The notes below the pieces were generated by a model. It was not told where the DNA came from, made no database searches, and saw only the letters and a list, made by a program, of their open reading frames with translations. The position numbers were made by a program, and so were the translations under genes. Shown in pieces: positions 52,978 through 60,989 of a DNA stretch of 64,000 nucleotides. Source of the DNA: Vibrio maritimus (GTDB taxonomy: Bacteria; Pseudomonadota; Gammaproteobacteria; Enterobacterales; Vibrionaceae); the NCBI RefSeq assembly GCF_021441885.1, contig NZ_CP090440.1, positions 124,001-188,000 of the forward strand, read 5' to 3'. Each line of letters begins with the position of its first letter. Position 1 is the first letter of the stretch.

Positions 52978-53115
52978 GCTTTTGGAATCGTCATGCGCGT
53001 CTTCCCACCCATCACTCCAATACTCTGCGTCTAGTCCGTCATATGGATTTGAGTGTTCAGATTCATCAGAATTAAAGGCATCGTAACCTTCTTGGTATAT
53101 GTCGTCTTGAGTCAT
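52975..53115 (-). CDS. Rmf-like small acidic protein
   Basis: A 46-residue frame (MTQDDIYQEGYDAFNS...) runs from 53115. Its pattern EGYDAF, then NPYDG, then WSDGWEDA follows the arrangement GY-x-A, CPY and W-x-x-GWREA of ribosome modulation factor and its plasmid relatives. This version is acidic rather than basic, so ribosome binding is doubtful. It lies upstream of no clear operon partner. Small size makes this a tentative call. Confidence 0.5.
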   Translation of the reverse strand: MTQDDIYQEGYDAFNSDESEHSNPYDGLDAEYWSDGWEDAHDDSKS

Positions 53116-53149
53116 GATATTTACCTTTCCTTTTTTTGGGTAAATGGTG

Positions 53150-54172
53150 TTATTGAATATTTGCCGCTATATGGTGATGCTTCTGTTGGTCAAAAAGAAA
53201 CTTGGGAGTGAGAGTCCCATTGACCACTTCCGCTATCTCTGTCACTTTTCGGCCATAACTTTCGTGCCGGCTTGCGTGAACAAAAATATCAACGTTGCCA
53301 ACGATTTGCTGGTAAGCCAAATCAAAATTGATATTGCCCTGGGAAGCGATAAGATACTGAAGCCTGGATAAGGCATCGTCACAGCCATTGGCGTGAACCG
53401 TGGTCATGCATCCACTGTGACCGGTATTAATCGCTTGTAAGAAGGCATCCGCAGCGCGGCCATTTCGAATTTCCCCAACCCATATTCGGTCTGGACGCAT
53501 ACGAAGCGAGGTTTCAATCAAGGTTTTCATCTCTACGACGCTGCTTGAACGTTTGGGCGATTCCATTGAAACCAAAAAGGGTAACCAGTCGAGATAGAGC
53601 TCTTGAGTGTCTTCACAAACGACAATGCGCTCTGTCAGTGGTATGTGCCTGGCGAGTGCGCGAAGCAGCGTCGTTTTTCCACTGCCAGTATTCCCCGAAA
53701 CAATGATGTTTTTTCCAGACTGAATCGCTTCAATCAAGTAGGTCAGCATGGGGGTAGATAGAGCACCAAACTCAACAAGTTGCTCCGCACTGATATGATT
53801 AGTGGGCGCGATTCGCAGCGTCATGCTGGCCCCTTGCGGCGTCACCGCGGGGAGGGTGGCACAGATTCGAGAGCAATCCGGTAGTCTGGCATCGAGGATG
53901 GGGCTTTCTTCCGTTAAGGTTTGATTAAGACATAGAGCTAACTGCGTTAATAACGCTTGAAAGCTTTTCTCACTATCAAATCGGCAGTCGGTTTTCTCGA
54001 TGGCGCCATTACGTTCGATGGCGATAGTATCGAATCGGTCAACGAAGATTTCGGTAACGTCAGGGGTTTGGTAAAGGTCTGTTATTGGTTGAAAGTGCTG
54101 TTCAACCCATTGCCATTCGTATTGTTTGGCGATAGGTACATCACCAAAGAGTGTTGTCAGAGTATCGAACAC
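53150..54172 (-). CDS. VirB11/TrbB/TraJ-type secretion ATPase
   Basis: The GTG start follows GGAGG. The 340-residue protein has an N-terminal domain and a RecA-like ATPase: SGNTGSGKTTLLRALAR (Walker A), ERIVVCEDTQELYLDW (Asp box), RMRPDRIWVGEIR (Walker B region) and TTVHANGCDDALSRL (His box). It would be a hexameric traffic ATPase that powers assembly of, or DNA delivery through, the type IV secretion channel (TraJ/DotB in I-type systems). It is transcribed after the 54182 gene on the same strand. Confidence 0.9.
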   Translation of the reverse strand: MFDTLTTLFGDVPIAKQYEWQWVEQHFQPITDLYQTPDVTEIFVDRFDTIAIERNGAIEKTDCRFDSEKSFQALLTQLALCLNQTLTEESPILDARLPDCSRICATLPAVTPQGASMTLRIAPTNHISAEQLVEFGALSTPMLTYLIEAIQSGKNIIVSGNTGSGKTTLLRALARHIPLTERIVVCEDTQELYLDWLPFLVSMESPKRSSSVVEMKTLIETSLRMRPDRIWVGEIRNGRAADAFLQAINTGHSGCMTTVHANGCDDALSRLQYLIASQGNINFDLAYQQIVGNVDIFVHASRHESYGRKVTEIAEVVNGTLTPKFLFDQQKHHHIAANIQ

Positions 54173-54181
54173 GGCGCCTCC

Positions 54182-54754
54182 TTATTCATTTGATTTAATG
54201 AAGGGGGGTTTTGGGCGCAAATCGGTGTACTTCACGTTATCGTTAGGACTCTTCTCACACTTCAATGCGTAAAGGTGAGAGAGGTAATCGTCTAATGTCG
54301 CGGCATGCATGGCTGAAAATTGTCCTTGCTCCGTGCTGAAGTAACCTGTGTGCTTTTCTATGGTCTCTAGAAGCTCTCGATATTCGTCCAGTTGTTTTGC
54401 AAGCCCTCTGTCAATATCAAGCTTGTGTATGCTTATCATCTTTGACTGAGATTGTTGGGTGGTGCTGTTATGAAGTGCTTCGATATCACCCCAATTCGTG
54501 ACGCTATTACCAATGTTCTTAATCTTATCCATGTAAAGAGCACTCAACATGTCATCCGGCAAAACAATACCAAATCGCTTGAGCACAGCTTCAAATGGGT
54601 CAAAGACGTTTGGATGAGGATTCGGCTCATCAAGGTTGGAGTAAATTGGGTCATCCTGGTCTTTGTCCTCGATGACGAGAAAGTAACCTTGCAGTGGTCT
54701 GTCCCAGCCGCAAAGAATGGCATACTGACCGTATTCAAAAGTATGTTGTGACAT
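54182..54754 (-). CDS. Transfer-region protein with LDEYREL domain
   Basis: ATG 54754 (MSQHTFEYGQYAILCGW) is chosen because AAGGACC lies just upstream; longer frames run back into the upstream gene. The product of about 190 residues has a first half with SNLDEPNPHPNVFDPFEA and a second half with the LDEYRELLETIEKHTGYF segment shared with the 50805-51719 protein. Function unknown. It is 9 bases from the ATPase gene. Confidence 0.6.
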   Translation of the reverse strand: MSQHTFEYGQYAILCGWDRPLQGYFLVIEDKDQDDPIYSNLDEPNPHPNVFDPFEAVLKRFGIVLPDDMLSALYMDKIKNIGNSVTNWGDIEALHNSTTQQSQSKMISIHKLDIDRGLAKQLDEYRELLETIEKHTGYFSTEQGQFSAMHAATLDDYLSHLYALKCEKSPNDNVKYTDLRPKPPFIKSNE

Positions 54755-54767
54755 AAATGGTCCTTTC

Positions 54768-55271
54768 TTAGTAATAGTGAGTTTGGCCAAAAAGCTGACC
54801 ATTACGGTATACCTCGGTATAGCGAAGTGTTTTGGTGCAATGCGCCGGTGAGCGGTGACCCTCTTTGTCAATTCGGCAGCGAACGCCTTTTATGACGGTT
54901 GCGGGCACCGTTTCCCAAGCGACGCAGGTCTCTTGCCACTCTCCGCCGCGTCGAATGCGTTTGGTTTGTGTGCAGACTTTGTAGCTAGCGATTTGAGCCG
55001 CAATCCCTGTTTGGGATGTGAAGTTATCGGCATTGTGGCCAGAAGTATTTGGCGCGCTTTTAATGCACTCGTGAAAGCCAGGTAAAGGGGATTTAAAGCT
55101 TTTTATTCTGCTCCAGAATGCACTGCGAGCTTCACCACAGCCCGAAGTAAAACCCGTAGGTAAACATAGCCAAATACCGCATTCGGCATCACTCGCTGCG
55201 CTGACGTTTGGGCTATATATAGCTGATAGAGTGAGTAGCACGGAGCACCACTTGATTAGTATGATTCGCAT
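54768..55271 (-). CDS. Secreted transfer-region protein
   Basis: The 167-residue product has a signal peptide (IIL...LLTLSAIYSPNVSAAS, cut about residue 26) and eight or more cysteines (ECGIWLCLPTGFTSGCGEA, CIKSAP, VCTQTKR, TCVAWE, VRCRIDKEG, HCTKTLRY), so it is probably a disulfide-rich periplasmic protein. It lies between the lytic transglycosylase gene and the 54182 gene in the transfer region. Proteins starting ECGIWLCLP-x-GF with similar spacing occur in other conjugation clusters. Confidence 0.65.
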   Translation of the reverse strand: MRIILIKWCSVLLTLSAIYSPNVSAASDAECGIWLCLPTGFTSGCGEARSAFWSRIKSFKSPLPGFHECIKSAPNTSGHNADNFTSQTGIAAQIASYKVCTQTKRIRRGGEWQETCVAWETVPATVIKGVRCRIDKEGHRSPAHCTKTLRYTEVYRNGQLFGQTHYY

Positions 55272-55349
55272 CCATCTTTTCCTTAGTTCTTGTCGTGAAG
55301 CTGCATAGTAATTTGAACATTGTGTTCAAAGGTTCGTTGTATCAAGGCG

Positions 55350-55880
55350 TTATCCTCTGTTGAGAGCGTGGTAATGTTGGAGTACTTTTTTGACATAGCG
55401 CTGTGTTTCTTTGAAAGGGGGAACCCCTCCGTATTTAGTGACATTTCCTTCGCCTGCGTTATAAGCGGCTAAAGCGAGTTCAAGGTTGTTGTATTTCTTT
55501 ATCAAGCGGGATAAGAGCGCTGTCCCGCGAGAGATGTTATCGCCTGGATTGAATGGGTTGATATTCGTACTGTTGATATCCATCAACTGCATCAGTCCTT
55601 TGGCTCCCTTGTGACTCACGGCATTAGGGTTAAAAGCGCTCTCAACTCGAATCACAGATATAATCAAGTTCTTCGGGACTCGGTGCTTGATGCTGGCGTT
55701 TTTGATTAGGTCGCAATACTTGGCGCAAGCGGTGGGGGTTAAACGGTGATAGGTTGATTGATTCCAGCCTTGTGACGATTGCCAGCCATTGTAGTTTCTC
55801 GCCATCCCTGCACTTAAAGGAAGGAAGAGCAAAGCGATAGTTACCCCGCAGACGATATAGTGTGGTATTGAAAAGCCCAC
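55350..55880 (-). CDS. Lytic transglycosylase of the transfer system (SLT domain)
   Basis: GTG 55880 follows GGAGG directly and is preferred over longer starts. The product of about 176 residues has a signal peptide (IVCGVTIALLFLPLSAGMA) and an SLT domain with VIRVESAFNPNAVSHKGAKG (catalytic Glu in VES), LMQLM and ALAAYNAGEG. It would open peptidoglycan for the secretion channel or pilus, as PilT/VirB1 do in other systems. Confidence 0.9.
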   Translation of the reverse strand: MGFSIPHYIVCGVTIALLFLPLSAGMARNYNGWQSSQGWNQSTYHRLTPTACAKYCDLIKNASIKHRVPKNLIISVIRVESAFNPNAVSHKGAKGLMQLMDINSTNINPFNPGDNISRGTALLSRLIKKYNNLELALAAYNAGEGNVTKYGGVPPFKETQRYVKKVLQHYHALNRG

Positions 55881-56045
55881 GTTGGCCTCCTTTGTCGTTA
55901 GGTTTTGGATTTTTTTCCAAGGGATTGGTATGATTAGAGAACAAAGCATCAAGCTTTGTGGCTGTCAGTGTTATGGCAGCGACAAGCTTTGCCGACTGAC
56001 GTATTTATTAGGAAGCAAAGCTTCACGAACGAAAGGAAAACGAAC

Positions 56046-56390
56046 ATGAGTGATGAGAAAAAAATCGAGTTCTCACAATCTGATGTACTCAATGCACTTT
56101 TGCATCAACGCAACCATGAGCAGCATTTTGCGACTCAGGAGAGTGTTGATAATGTGAAAGAGCATCTTGCTCGTTTTGAACAACAAACGGAAAAGCGTTT
56201 TGATGACGTTGATAAACGTTTTGATGAGCTGAAAACCGAGCTGAAAGCAGAGGTTAAAGAGTCAGAAAAGCGTACGAATGAAAACTTTAAAGCACTAGAG
56301 AAAAAGTTTGAACGACTAAATTGGTTTTTAGTTGCAGGCGTACTAGCCATTATTTTTCAAACTCAAATCCAAACGTTGTTTGCTGGATAG
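56046..56390 (+). CDS. Coiled-coil protein with C-terminal membrane segment, paralogue
   Basis: ATG 56046 follows AAAGGAAAACG. The 114-residue product has the head ALLHQRNHEQHFATQESVDN, a coiled coil (residues 40-90, FEQQTEKRFDDVDKRFDELK) and a final membrane helix (WFLVAGVLAIIFQTQIQTLF). It is a paralogue of 35980-36312. It is the only plus-strand gene in this region, with its own terminator. A hairpin (AAGCTTTGC / GCAAAGCTT, 55984-56025) lies upstream and may be in its leader. Confidence 0.72.
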   Translation: MSDEKKIEFSQSDVLNALLHQRNHEQHFATQESVDNVKEHLARFEQQTEKRFDDVDKRFDELKTELKAEVKESEKRTNENFKALEKKFERLNWFLVAGVLAIIFQTQIQTLFAG

Positions 56391-56422
56391 TGCTCACTAA
56401 CTCAAAAAATCACACCAAATTG

Positions 56423-56448
56423 CGGGCAGTTTTTACTGCCCGTTTTTT
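56423..56448 (+). terminator. Rho-independent terminator
   Basis: CGGGCAGT pairs with ACTGCCCG across TTTT, then TTTTTT follows. It ends the coiled-coil gene's transcript and sits over the end of the convergent small gene at 56433-56651. Confidence 0.85.
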
Positions 56449-56651
56449 ATTTGTGGCTCACCCGCCGGAGTTACAAGGTACCCACGATGGCTATAGCGCT
56501 TTAAATAGCGGTGAACGCGATTTTCAGGAAGTTTCCATCGACGAAGCTCAGAGCCAATCAACATTTCTAATATGACCCACGGCTTTTGGGTCGGTTTTGC
56601 CTTAATTCGTCTGCGCTTGGCTTTTCGCTTTTGTTTAGTATGAAAGGTCAT
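56433..56651 (-). CDS. Small basic protein
   Basis: The 72-residue product is very basic (KQKRKAKRRRIKAKPTQK near the start, VHRYLKRYSHRG near the end). It may bind nucleic acid. Its start is 1 base after the stop of the upstream small gene (56653-56838), consistent with coupling. No family was recognised. Confidence 0.55.
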   Translation of the reverse strand: MTFHTKQKRKAKRRRIKAKPTQKPWVILEMLIGSELRRWKLPENRVHRYLKRYSHRGYLVTPAGEPQIKNGQ

Positions 56652-56652
56652 C

Positions 56653-56838
56653 TCACAGCTCCCATTGTTTTCTTAATGCTTGCTCCTCAAGAATGTCTTC
56701 AATCCGTCGCCGGGTTATAGCAGCGTCAGGCTTGGGCTTGTACTCCCTCCCTAAAGGAATATGTTCTTTGGTATTAAAAAGGTCCGTATCGATGCTCATT
56801 TCAGAGAGAGCGGTTGTGTTAAATGGGTTGGTGTACAT
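56653..56838 (-). CDS. Small acidic/polar protein
   Basis: ATG 56838 (MYTNPFNTTALSEMS) follows AAGGAGCG, giving about 61 residues that end ITRRRIEDILEEQALRKQWEL. It is coupled to the basic protein that follows. Function unknown. Confidence 0.5.
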   Translation of the reverse strand: MYTNPFNTTALSEMSIDTDLFNTKEHIPLGREYKPKPDAAITRRRIEDILEEQALRKQWEL

Positions 56839-57072
56839 AGTAAGACGCTCCTTGTGTGGATGTAGGGCAAAAAGAAGGGTGTTTTCAGGACTCAATGCCG
56901 TCCTACGCCCTAGCGGGCTACCTGCTGAGTCACGCTTCCCTATAAATGCGGTTGCATTGAAAGGAAAGTGTGACTTTCTGTGAAAAATCGGGGAAGTTAA
57001 TATGCATTTATGTGAATATTGTATTAGTATGTTTATGTCTACCGTAATTTCATTCTGATATTAATCATTTTG

Positions 57073-57102
57073 GCGAGCAGAGCTTCTCTGCTCGCTTTTT
57101 TT
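57073..57102 (+). terminator. Strong plus-strand hairpin with T-run
   Basis: GCGAGCAGAG pairs with CTCTGCTCGC across a 3-base loop, then TTTTTTT follows. No plus-strand gene ends here, so it may end an unrecognised RNA starting between 56900 and 57070, or shield against antisense transcription. Confidence 0.75.
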
Positions 57103-57137
57103 ATCTGTATTTTTCTCGGCGTATTGAGAGAAAAGTA

Positions 57138-57782
57138 TTAGCAATCTCGCCGTAAACCCTCACCTTCATATGAGTAATCACGCAAAGTAATAGGGCGAAT
57201 GATGAAACGATATTGGCGCGTTAAATCAGCGTGTTGAAGAAATGCCCGTTTGAGAATGTGTTTGTAGAACGCTAACACGAGCGTTTCGATGGGGTTTTTC
57301 CATACAGGGACATGCTGTTTTTCTATAGTCACTGGTAATCGTTCTAGTCGATGGGAAGGACGAAACTTTCCACCTTTGGCGAGTAGGGGGGACGTTAAAA
57401 TCAATGCGTCTATATTATGCCTTGGCATCAAATGAATTAGGGTCTCTAAGTCGTTATAAATTGCTTTGGTAAATACCCCGTCCCGCTTTTTTAAATGCAC
57501 TCTTAAATACCGATGAAAGAACTCAGGGTGAGCCATTAGATTAGGTGCGTCAGGAAAAATAATAACGACACCGTAGTAGTAAGCGAGAAGGTAAATTTGA
57601 ATGAAGAAAAGATAGGCGTAAAACTCTGTACTCAAAACGAGAATGGCAGCCAAAGCGAAGCTACACATTAACATCACCTTTATAGCGATGGTCGCTTTAA
57701 AATTTATCGTTATATTGTGCTCCATTTTCAAGCACGTTCTAATGATTAATAATGCACAAAGGGGGATGATGACACTTAACAT
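57138..57782 (-). CDS. Membrane protein of unknown function in the transfer region
   Basis: The 214-residue product has three membrane segments in its first 80 residues (VIIPLCALLIIRTCL, AIKVMLMCSFALAAILVLS, YAYLFFIQIYLLAYYYGVVI) and a basic cytosolic half. No motif was recognised. It follows the protease gene and its terminator, so it is probably transcribed separately. It may be part of the transfer apparatus. Confidence 0.55.
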   Translation of the reverse strand: MLSVIIPLCALLIIRTCLKMEHNITINFKATIAIKVMLMCSFALAAILVLSTEFYAYLFFIQIYLLAYYYGVVIIFPDAPNLMAHPEFFHRYLRVHLKKRDGVFTKAIYNDLETLIHLMPRHNIDALILTSPLLAKGGKFRPSHRLERLPVTIEKQHVPVWKNPIETLVLAFYKHILKRAFLQHADLTRQYRFIIRPITLRDYSYEGEGLRRDC

Positions 57783-57803
57783 GGTTCACCTTTCGGCGTA
57801 ATA

Positions 57804-57834
57804 AAAATGCCCAGACCGAAGGCTGAGCATTTTG
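57804..57834 (-). terminator. Terminator after the protease gene
   Basis: On the minus strand AAAATGCTCAG-CCTTCGGT-CTGGGCATTTT forms a long stem with a short loop and T-rich end, just after the GlyGly-CTERM protease stop. Confidence 0.75.
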
Positions 57835-57856
57835 ATAGTGTTAGTTGGAGCCAAGT

Positions 57857-58819
57857 TTAGGCTTTATGGGGGCGAAACCGACCCCACACCGCTAATGCTA
57901 ATAGAGACAACCATCCCATAGAACCCCCACCGCCGCTTGAACCACCATCACTAGGAGGTGTTGTTGCTTTAGGGTTAATGCTAATGGATTCAGAGCTGCT
58001 CAAGTGCAGTGTACCTGTTCCGTTAACTTCGAGTTCATAGGTGCAAATATCAAAAGCATTAATGGCGTTGTTTGCGTAACACGTGCCTCCTGTAATCGTG
58101 ATGTTGCCATCAACGTAGGCACTATCGGCGGTAGGATTTACGTGTAACGACTGCACCTGAATGGTTTGCGTGCCCGTGCCCTTGAATACGGTTGGGTAAT
58201 GCCAACCATTGATTTGCTCAAGTAGGAAGTCTTTGGCGTAGTGAAGATCCATTGAAGAAGATTGATTTACAGCTCCGCGATTATGAATACCTACAATCTT
58301 GTTAGAGTCATCTAACCACATCCCTCCACTATCACCACCTATTGTTGATCCATTATTTTGAGAAGCGTTAGTTAGTGTGTTTGTAACAGTTGCTAGGCTA
58401 GTTGCATTCAAAATAGCATAAGCTAACGGGTTGTCTCCGCCGAATCCGAAAGCACGTAATGTATCCCCTACTTGGGTTGTTTGAGTATTTAGATTGGCAA
58501 AGAAATGGATGTTTTTCGTCTTCGCTTTCTTTGGAAGCACCCAAACGGATACATCATAGTTTTGACCTCCAATATAGCTAGGATGATCTGTTCTACTTTG
58601 TGATGAGGTATTGCTCTCGTCCGAAAATTTAATATACACATCTGTAGTGCAATGCGCTGCGGTTAGGACTTTATTTCCACCGACAATAAGACCTGTACAG
58701 TTATTGAATACGACATCATCAAAATCATTTTGCCAATTCACGGGTGTACCATCGATAATCGCCCATGCTGAGCTTGAAATTAAGCCGATACTTAATGCCA
58801 ATAAAGACGCTGTTTTCAT
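57857..58819 (-). CDS. Secreted trypsin-like protease with GlyGly-CTERM tail
   Basis: ATG 58819 follows AAGGATATTG. The product of about 320 residues has a signal peptide (cut about SAWA), a chymotrypsin-fold protease with LTAAHCT (His), YDVSVWVLPK (Asp) and GGDSGGMWLD (Ser), then a beta-rich domain. The tail is Gly/Ser-rich followed by SMGWLSLLALAVWGRFRPHKA, the GlyGly-CTERM sorting signal recognised by rhombosortase for type II secretion. Such proteases in Vibrio are chromosomal; here the gene lies in a transfer region with its own terminator. It may process the pilus or act as cargo. Confidence 0.88.
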   Translation of the reverse strand: MKTASLLALSIGLISSSAWAIIDGTPVNWQNDFDDVVFNNCTGLIVGGNKVLTAAHCTTDVYIKFSDESNTSSQSRTDHPSYIGGQNYDVSVWVLPKKAKTKNIHFFANLNTQTTQVGDTLRAFGFGGDNPLAYAILNATSLATVTNTLTNASQNNGSTIGGDSGGMWLDDSNKIVGIHNRGAVNQSSSMDLHYAKDFLLEQINGWHYPTVFKGTGTQTIQVQSLHVNPTADSAYVDGNITITGGTCYANNAINAFDICTYELEVNGTGTLHLSSSESISINPKATTPPSDGGSSGGGGSMGWLSLLALAVWGRFRPHKA

Positions 58820-58950
58820 CTTCAATATCCTTATTTTAGTTTGTGCAATTATTATACAACCATGTGCACATAATGACCATTACGCACCATTGATTTATCT
58901 ATGATCGTTTCGTCTAAAAACGCCGTTCATATGATCGATTGGAATAGACA

Positions 58951-58973
58951 AAAATAACCACATCCCTGTGGTT
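58951..58973 (-). terminator. Terminator of the pilus operon
   Basis: On the minus strand AACCACA-GGGA-TGTGGTT is followed by ATTTTTG, about 20 bases after the stop at 58992. It separates the pilus operon from the protease gene. Confidence 0.8.
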
Positions 58974-58991
58974 AATTGAATCGGCTTTGTC

Positions 58992-59513
58992 TTATTTTAT
59001 CATCACGGATTTAATTTCGAACTTGGCGGTGGCGGTGAGTCGCTTTTTATTGCTGTCTGAGATTTGGCAGCGTTTGGAAGCGCTTTGCTCTTGCCCTCTC
59101 ACCACGTGATTGCTGTAGGTGCCCGTCGCTCTTGCTGTCACGCAAACGTGTCCCCATTGGCTGTAGGCGCTCGATTCAACAGAGCCTAAACTGTATGAAG
59201 CAGATGACGCTGGAAACATCCTCGCTCCCTCTGTGCTGACGACATACACTTCTGTCGCATCGGCTGGAATTTGGACACTGCCTGTCGTGCTCCCTGAAAA
59301 AATCGTACGCCATTCATTTGGAGATTGAATTGTACCTACCTCTAAAGGTTTGTTATTTTCTGGTTTGGAATATTCCGCAAACCACTTTTCATGTTTTGCT
59401 TTTGCTTCGGCATTGTCCGCTAGCGCATCTTCATACGTAACTTTGGCAAAAGCGCCTGCTGATACAAAAAGGGACATCATGATGATGCCCCATGTTTGAT
59501 GTTGGTATTTCAT
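58992..59513 (-). CDS. Secreted protein of the pilus operon
   Basis: ATG 59513 follows AGGAGTG; a GTG two codons earlier is less likely. The product of about 173 residues has a signal peptide (cut about GAFA), an acidic head (VTYEDALADNAEAKAKHE) and a beta-rich C-terminal part. It lies last in the pilus operon, 21 bases after pilV. It may be a tip or adhesin accessory, but no family was recognised. Confidence 0.65.
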   Translation of the reverse strand: MKYQHQTWGIIMMSLFVSAGAFAKVTYEDALADNAEAKAKHEKWFAEYSKPENNKPLEVGTIQSPNEWRTIFSGSTTGSVQIPADATEVYVVSTEGARMFPASSASYSLGSVESSAYSQWGHVCVTARATGTYSNHVVRGQEQSASKRCQISDSNKKRLTATAKFEIKSVMIK

Positions 59514-59534
59514 ATACACTCCTGTGTGGTGGGG

Positions 59535-60491
59535 TTAACGACACCCTGTCAGAACTGAAATTCGTCCAGAGTTAAGAACTTCTTGTTGACCGTCGCTATT
59601 GCGCTTGGTCTGTGTAGTGATGCCAAACTGCCATTGAGTCGGGCTTGTTCCTATAAGGAAAGTCTTTGTTCCTCCTATAATGGTGTGGGTATCAATAGGT
59701 ACGTCGAATGACGCAACGCTATGTTGGTAGTAAGGGGTTTGGCCAACCACGCACTTGGGGATGTCGACCCATTCGCTATGATTGATGGTGTAGCTCTCTT
59801 TTAAGCGGGTACTGACTAAGATTTGGCTCCCGTCATCGGCTCTGAGTGAAAGGTCTCTGAAATTGGTTGCTGAAAAATTGCCCCCTGCATCCCAATCACC
59901 GAGTAAGGTCGAATCATCACCACTTCGCTTGACCAGACCATCGTAAGCAAACGCTTTATCTGGCCTATCAATACGAACCGTAATGAGATTATTGGTATCG
60001 TCGTAAGTGATGTTAGGAAACTGCGCAAAAAGGCTTAACGTGGCGTTTCGTTCAAACTCATACGACGTATCCGTTTTACTCGGAAGCTTTATATCCAGCT
60101 CAGCGCGATAGTATTCGGGTGAAATATTGTTTGGCACACCTACACGGCGATAGTCGCTGGCGGCGATGGTTCCCCAAGGGGTTTGGTCGTACCTCATGCA
60201 GTGTCCCGCTATATTATTTTCAGTAGTGCATGAGGCGATAAAGTCGCCTTCTAAGTCGGCTAATGCGGATGGGAATAGGGCCGCAGAGTTTATCAGTGAG
60301 CCGGTTTGATATTGTCTCGTCACGTAAGCGTGAATTTGCTGTTTAATGAACAGCACACGGTTGTAGAATGAGTTCGTATTCGCTTGGATGGCTTTCTTGT
60401 GTTGAAATTCTGAGTACTTCATCACTCCCAGAGTAAGAAAACCCATCACTAATATCATTCCAATAAGCATGAACCCTTTTTGTTTATTCAA
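59535..60491 (-). CDS. pilV: PilV-like minor pilin/adhesin
   Basis: The 318-residue product begins with a type IV prepilin segment (QKGFMLIGMILVMGFLTLG, cleavage expected before the Phe), followed by a long helix and a C-terminal beta-rich domain with Cys pairs. PilV proteins in I-type plasmids sit at the thin-pilus tip and choose recipients; their C-termini can be exchanged by a shufflon. No shufflon repeats or dedicated recombinase are seen next to this gene, so the C-terminus appears fixed. The symbol is given by position and layout. Confidence 0.78.
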   Translation of the reverse strand: MNKQKGFMLIGMILVMGFLTLGVMKYSEFQHKKAIQANTNSFYNRVLFIKQQIHAYVTRQYQTGSLINSAALFPSALADLEGDFIASCTTENNIAGHCMRYDQTPWGTIAASDYRRVGVPNNISPEYYRAELDIKLPSKTDTSYEFERNATLSLFAQFPNITYDDTNNLITVRIDRPDKAFAYDGLVKRSGDDSTLLGDWDAGGNFSATNFRDLSLRADDGSQILVSTRLKESYTINHSEWVDIPKCVVGQTPYYQHSVASFDVPIDTHTIIGGTKTFLIGTSPTQWQFGITTQTKRNSDGQQEVLNSGRISVLTGCR

Positions 60492-60500
60492 AGCCCCTCC

Positions 60501-60989
60501 TTACTGCAAGCACCCTGTACTGGTGTTCCACTGCGCCCAATCGGGTAGTTCAAACCGTAGAGGTTCATGGAATATCAGTGTATTGGGTGAGGCTAATTGT
60601 GTCGGTTGTAGGTGGCGGGATAAGGCAGAGAAGTATGTGTCATCATTGAGCGTCACGGTGACTTCAAAGCCGAGAGGGGGGGTGTTGGTCGATGTATCTT
60701 GCCTATAGCTTATCGAGTAACCCGCGACACCATCATTGGCGGGTAATGATAAATCGGCTATAGCCAGGGTGGATTGTGGTAAGCAGCGAGTGGTCAGTAC
60801 TTGCTCACGATAATGAACGTGCGCACTCGAATACAGAGTATCAAGCGCGCGTTCTATCGTGATGGTTTCAACACGTTGCGATGCTGACGTAATGAGGCTT
60901 GGTAAGGCCACCACTAAGCATAGTGATGTGGTGGCCAAGACAATCCGGACATCGAGGCTTAATACTCCCCATTGTTTTTTACGGTTAAT
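60501..60989 (-). CDS. Minor pilin-like protein, start uncertain
   Basis: The product carries a hydrophobic segment (IVLATTSLCLVVALPSLI) after QWGVLSLD, resembling a pilin-type N-terminus, followed by a 120-residue polar domain with TTRC and TGCLQ cysteines. No ATG or GTG in this frame lies before the hydrophobic segment. The frame opens at 60989 with ATT overlapping the upstream stop (TATTAA), or uses TTG at 60938 inside the segment. It lies between the pilin and pilV genes, so a minor pilin is likely. Confidence 0.55.
   Translation of the reverse strand: MNRKKQWGVLSLDVRIVLATTSLCLVVALPSLITSASQRVETITIERALDTLYSSAHVHYREQVLTTRCLPQSTLAIADLSLPANDGVAGYSISYRQDTSTNTPPLGFEVTVTLNDDTYFSALSRHLQPTQLASPNTLIFHEPLRFELPDWAQWNTSTGCLQ

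Noticed and set aside
59535..60491. Shufflon at the pilV 3' end
   Set aside because: No inverted repeats or alternative C-terminal segments were seen next to the gene, and the following gene is a normal secreted protein.
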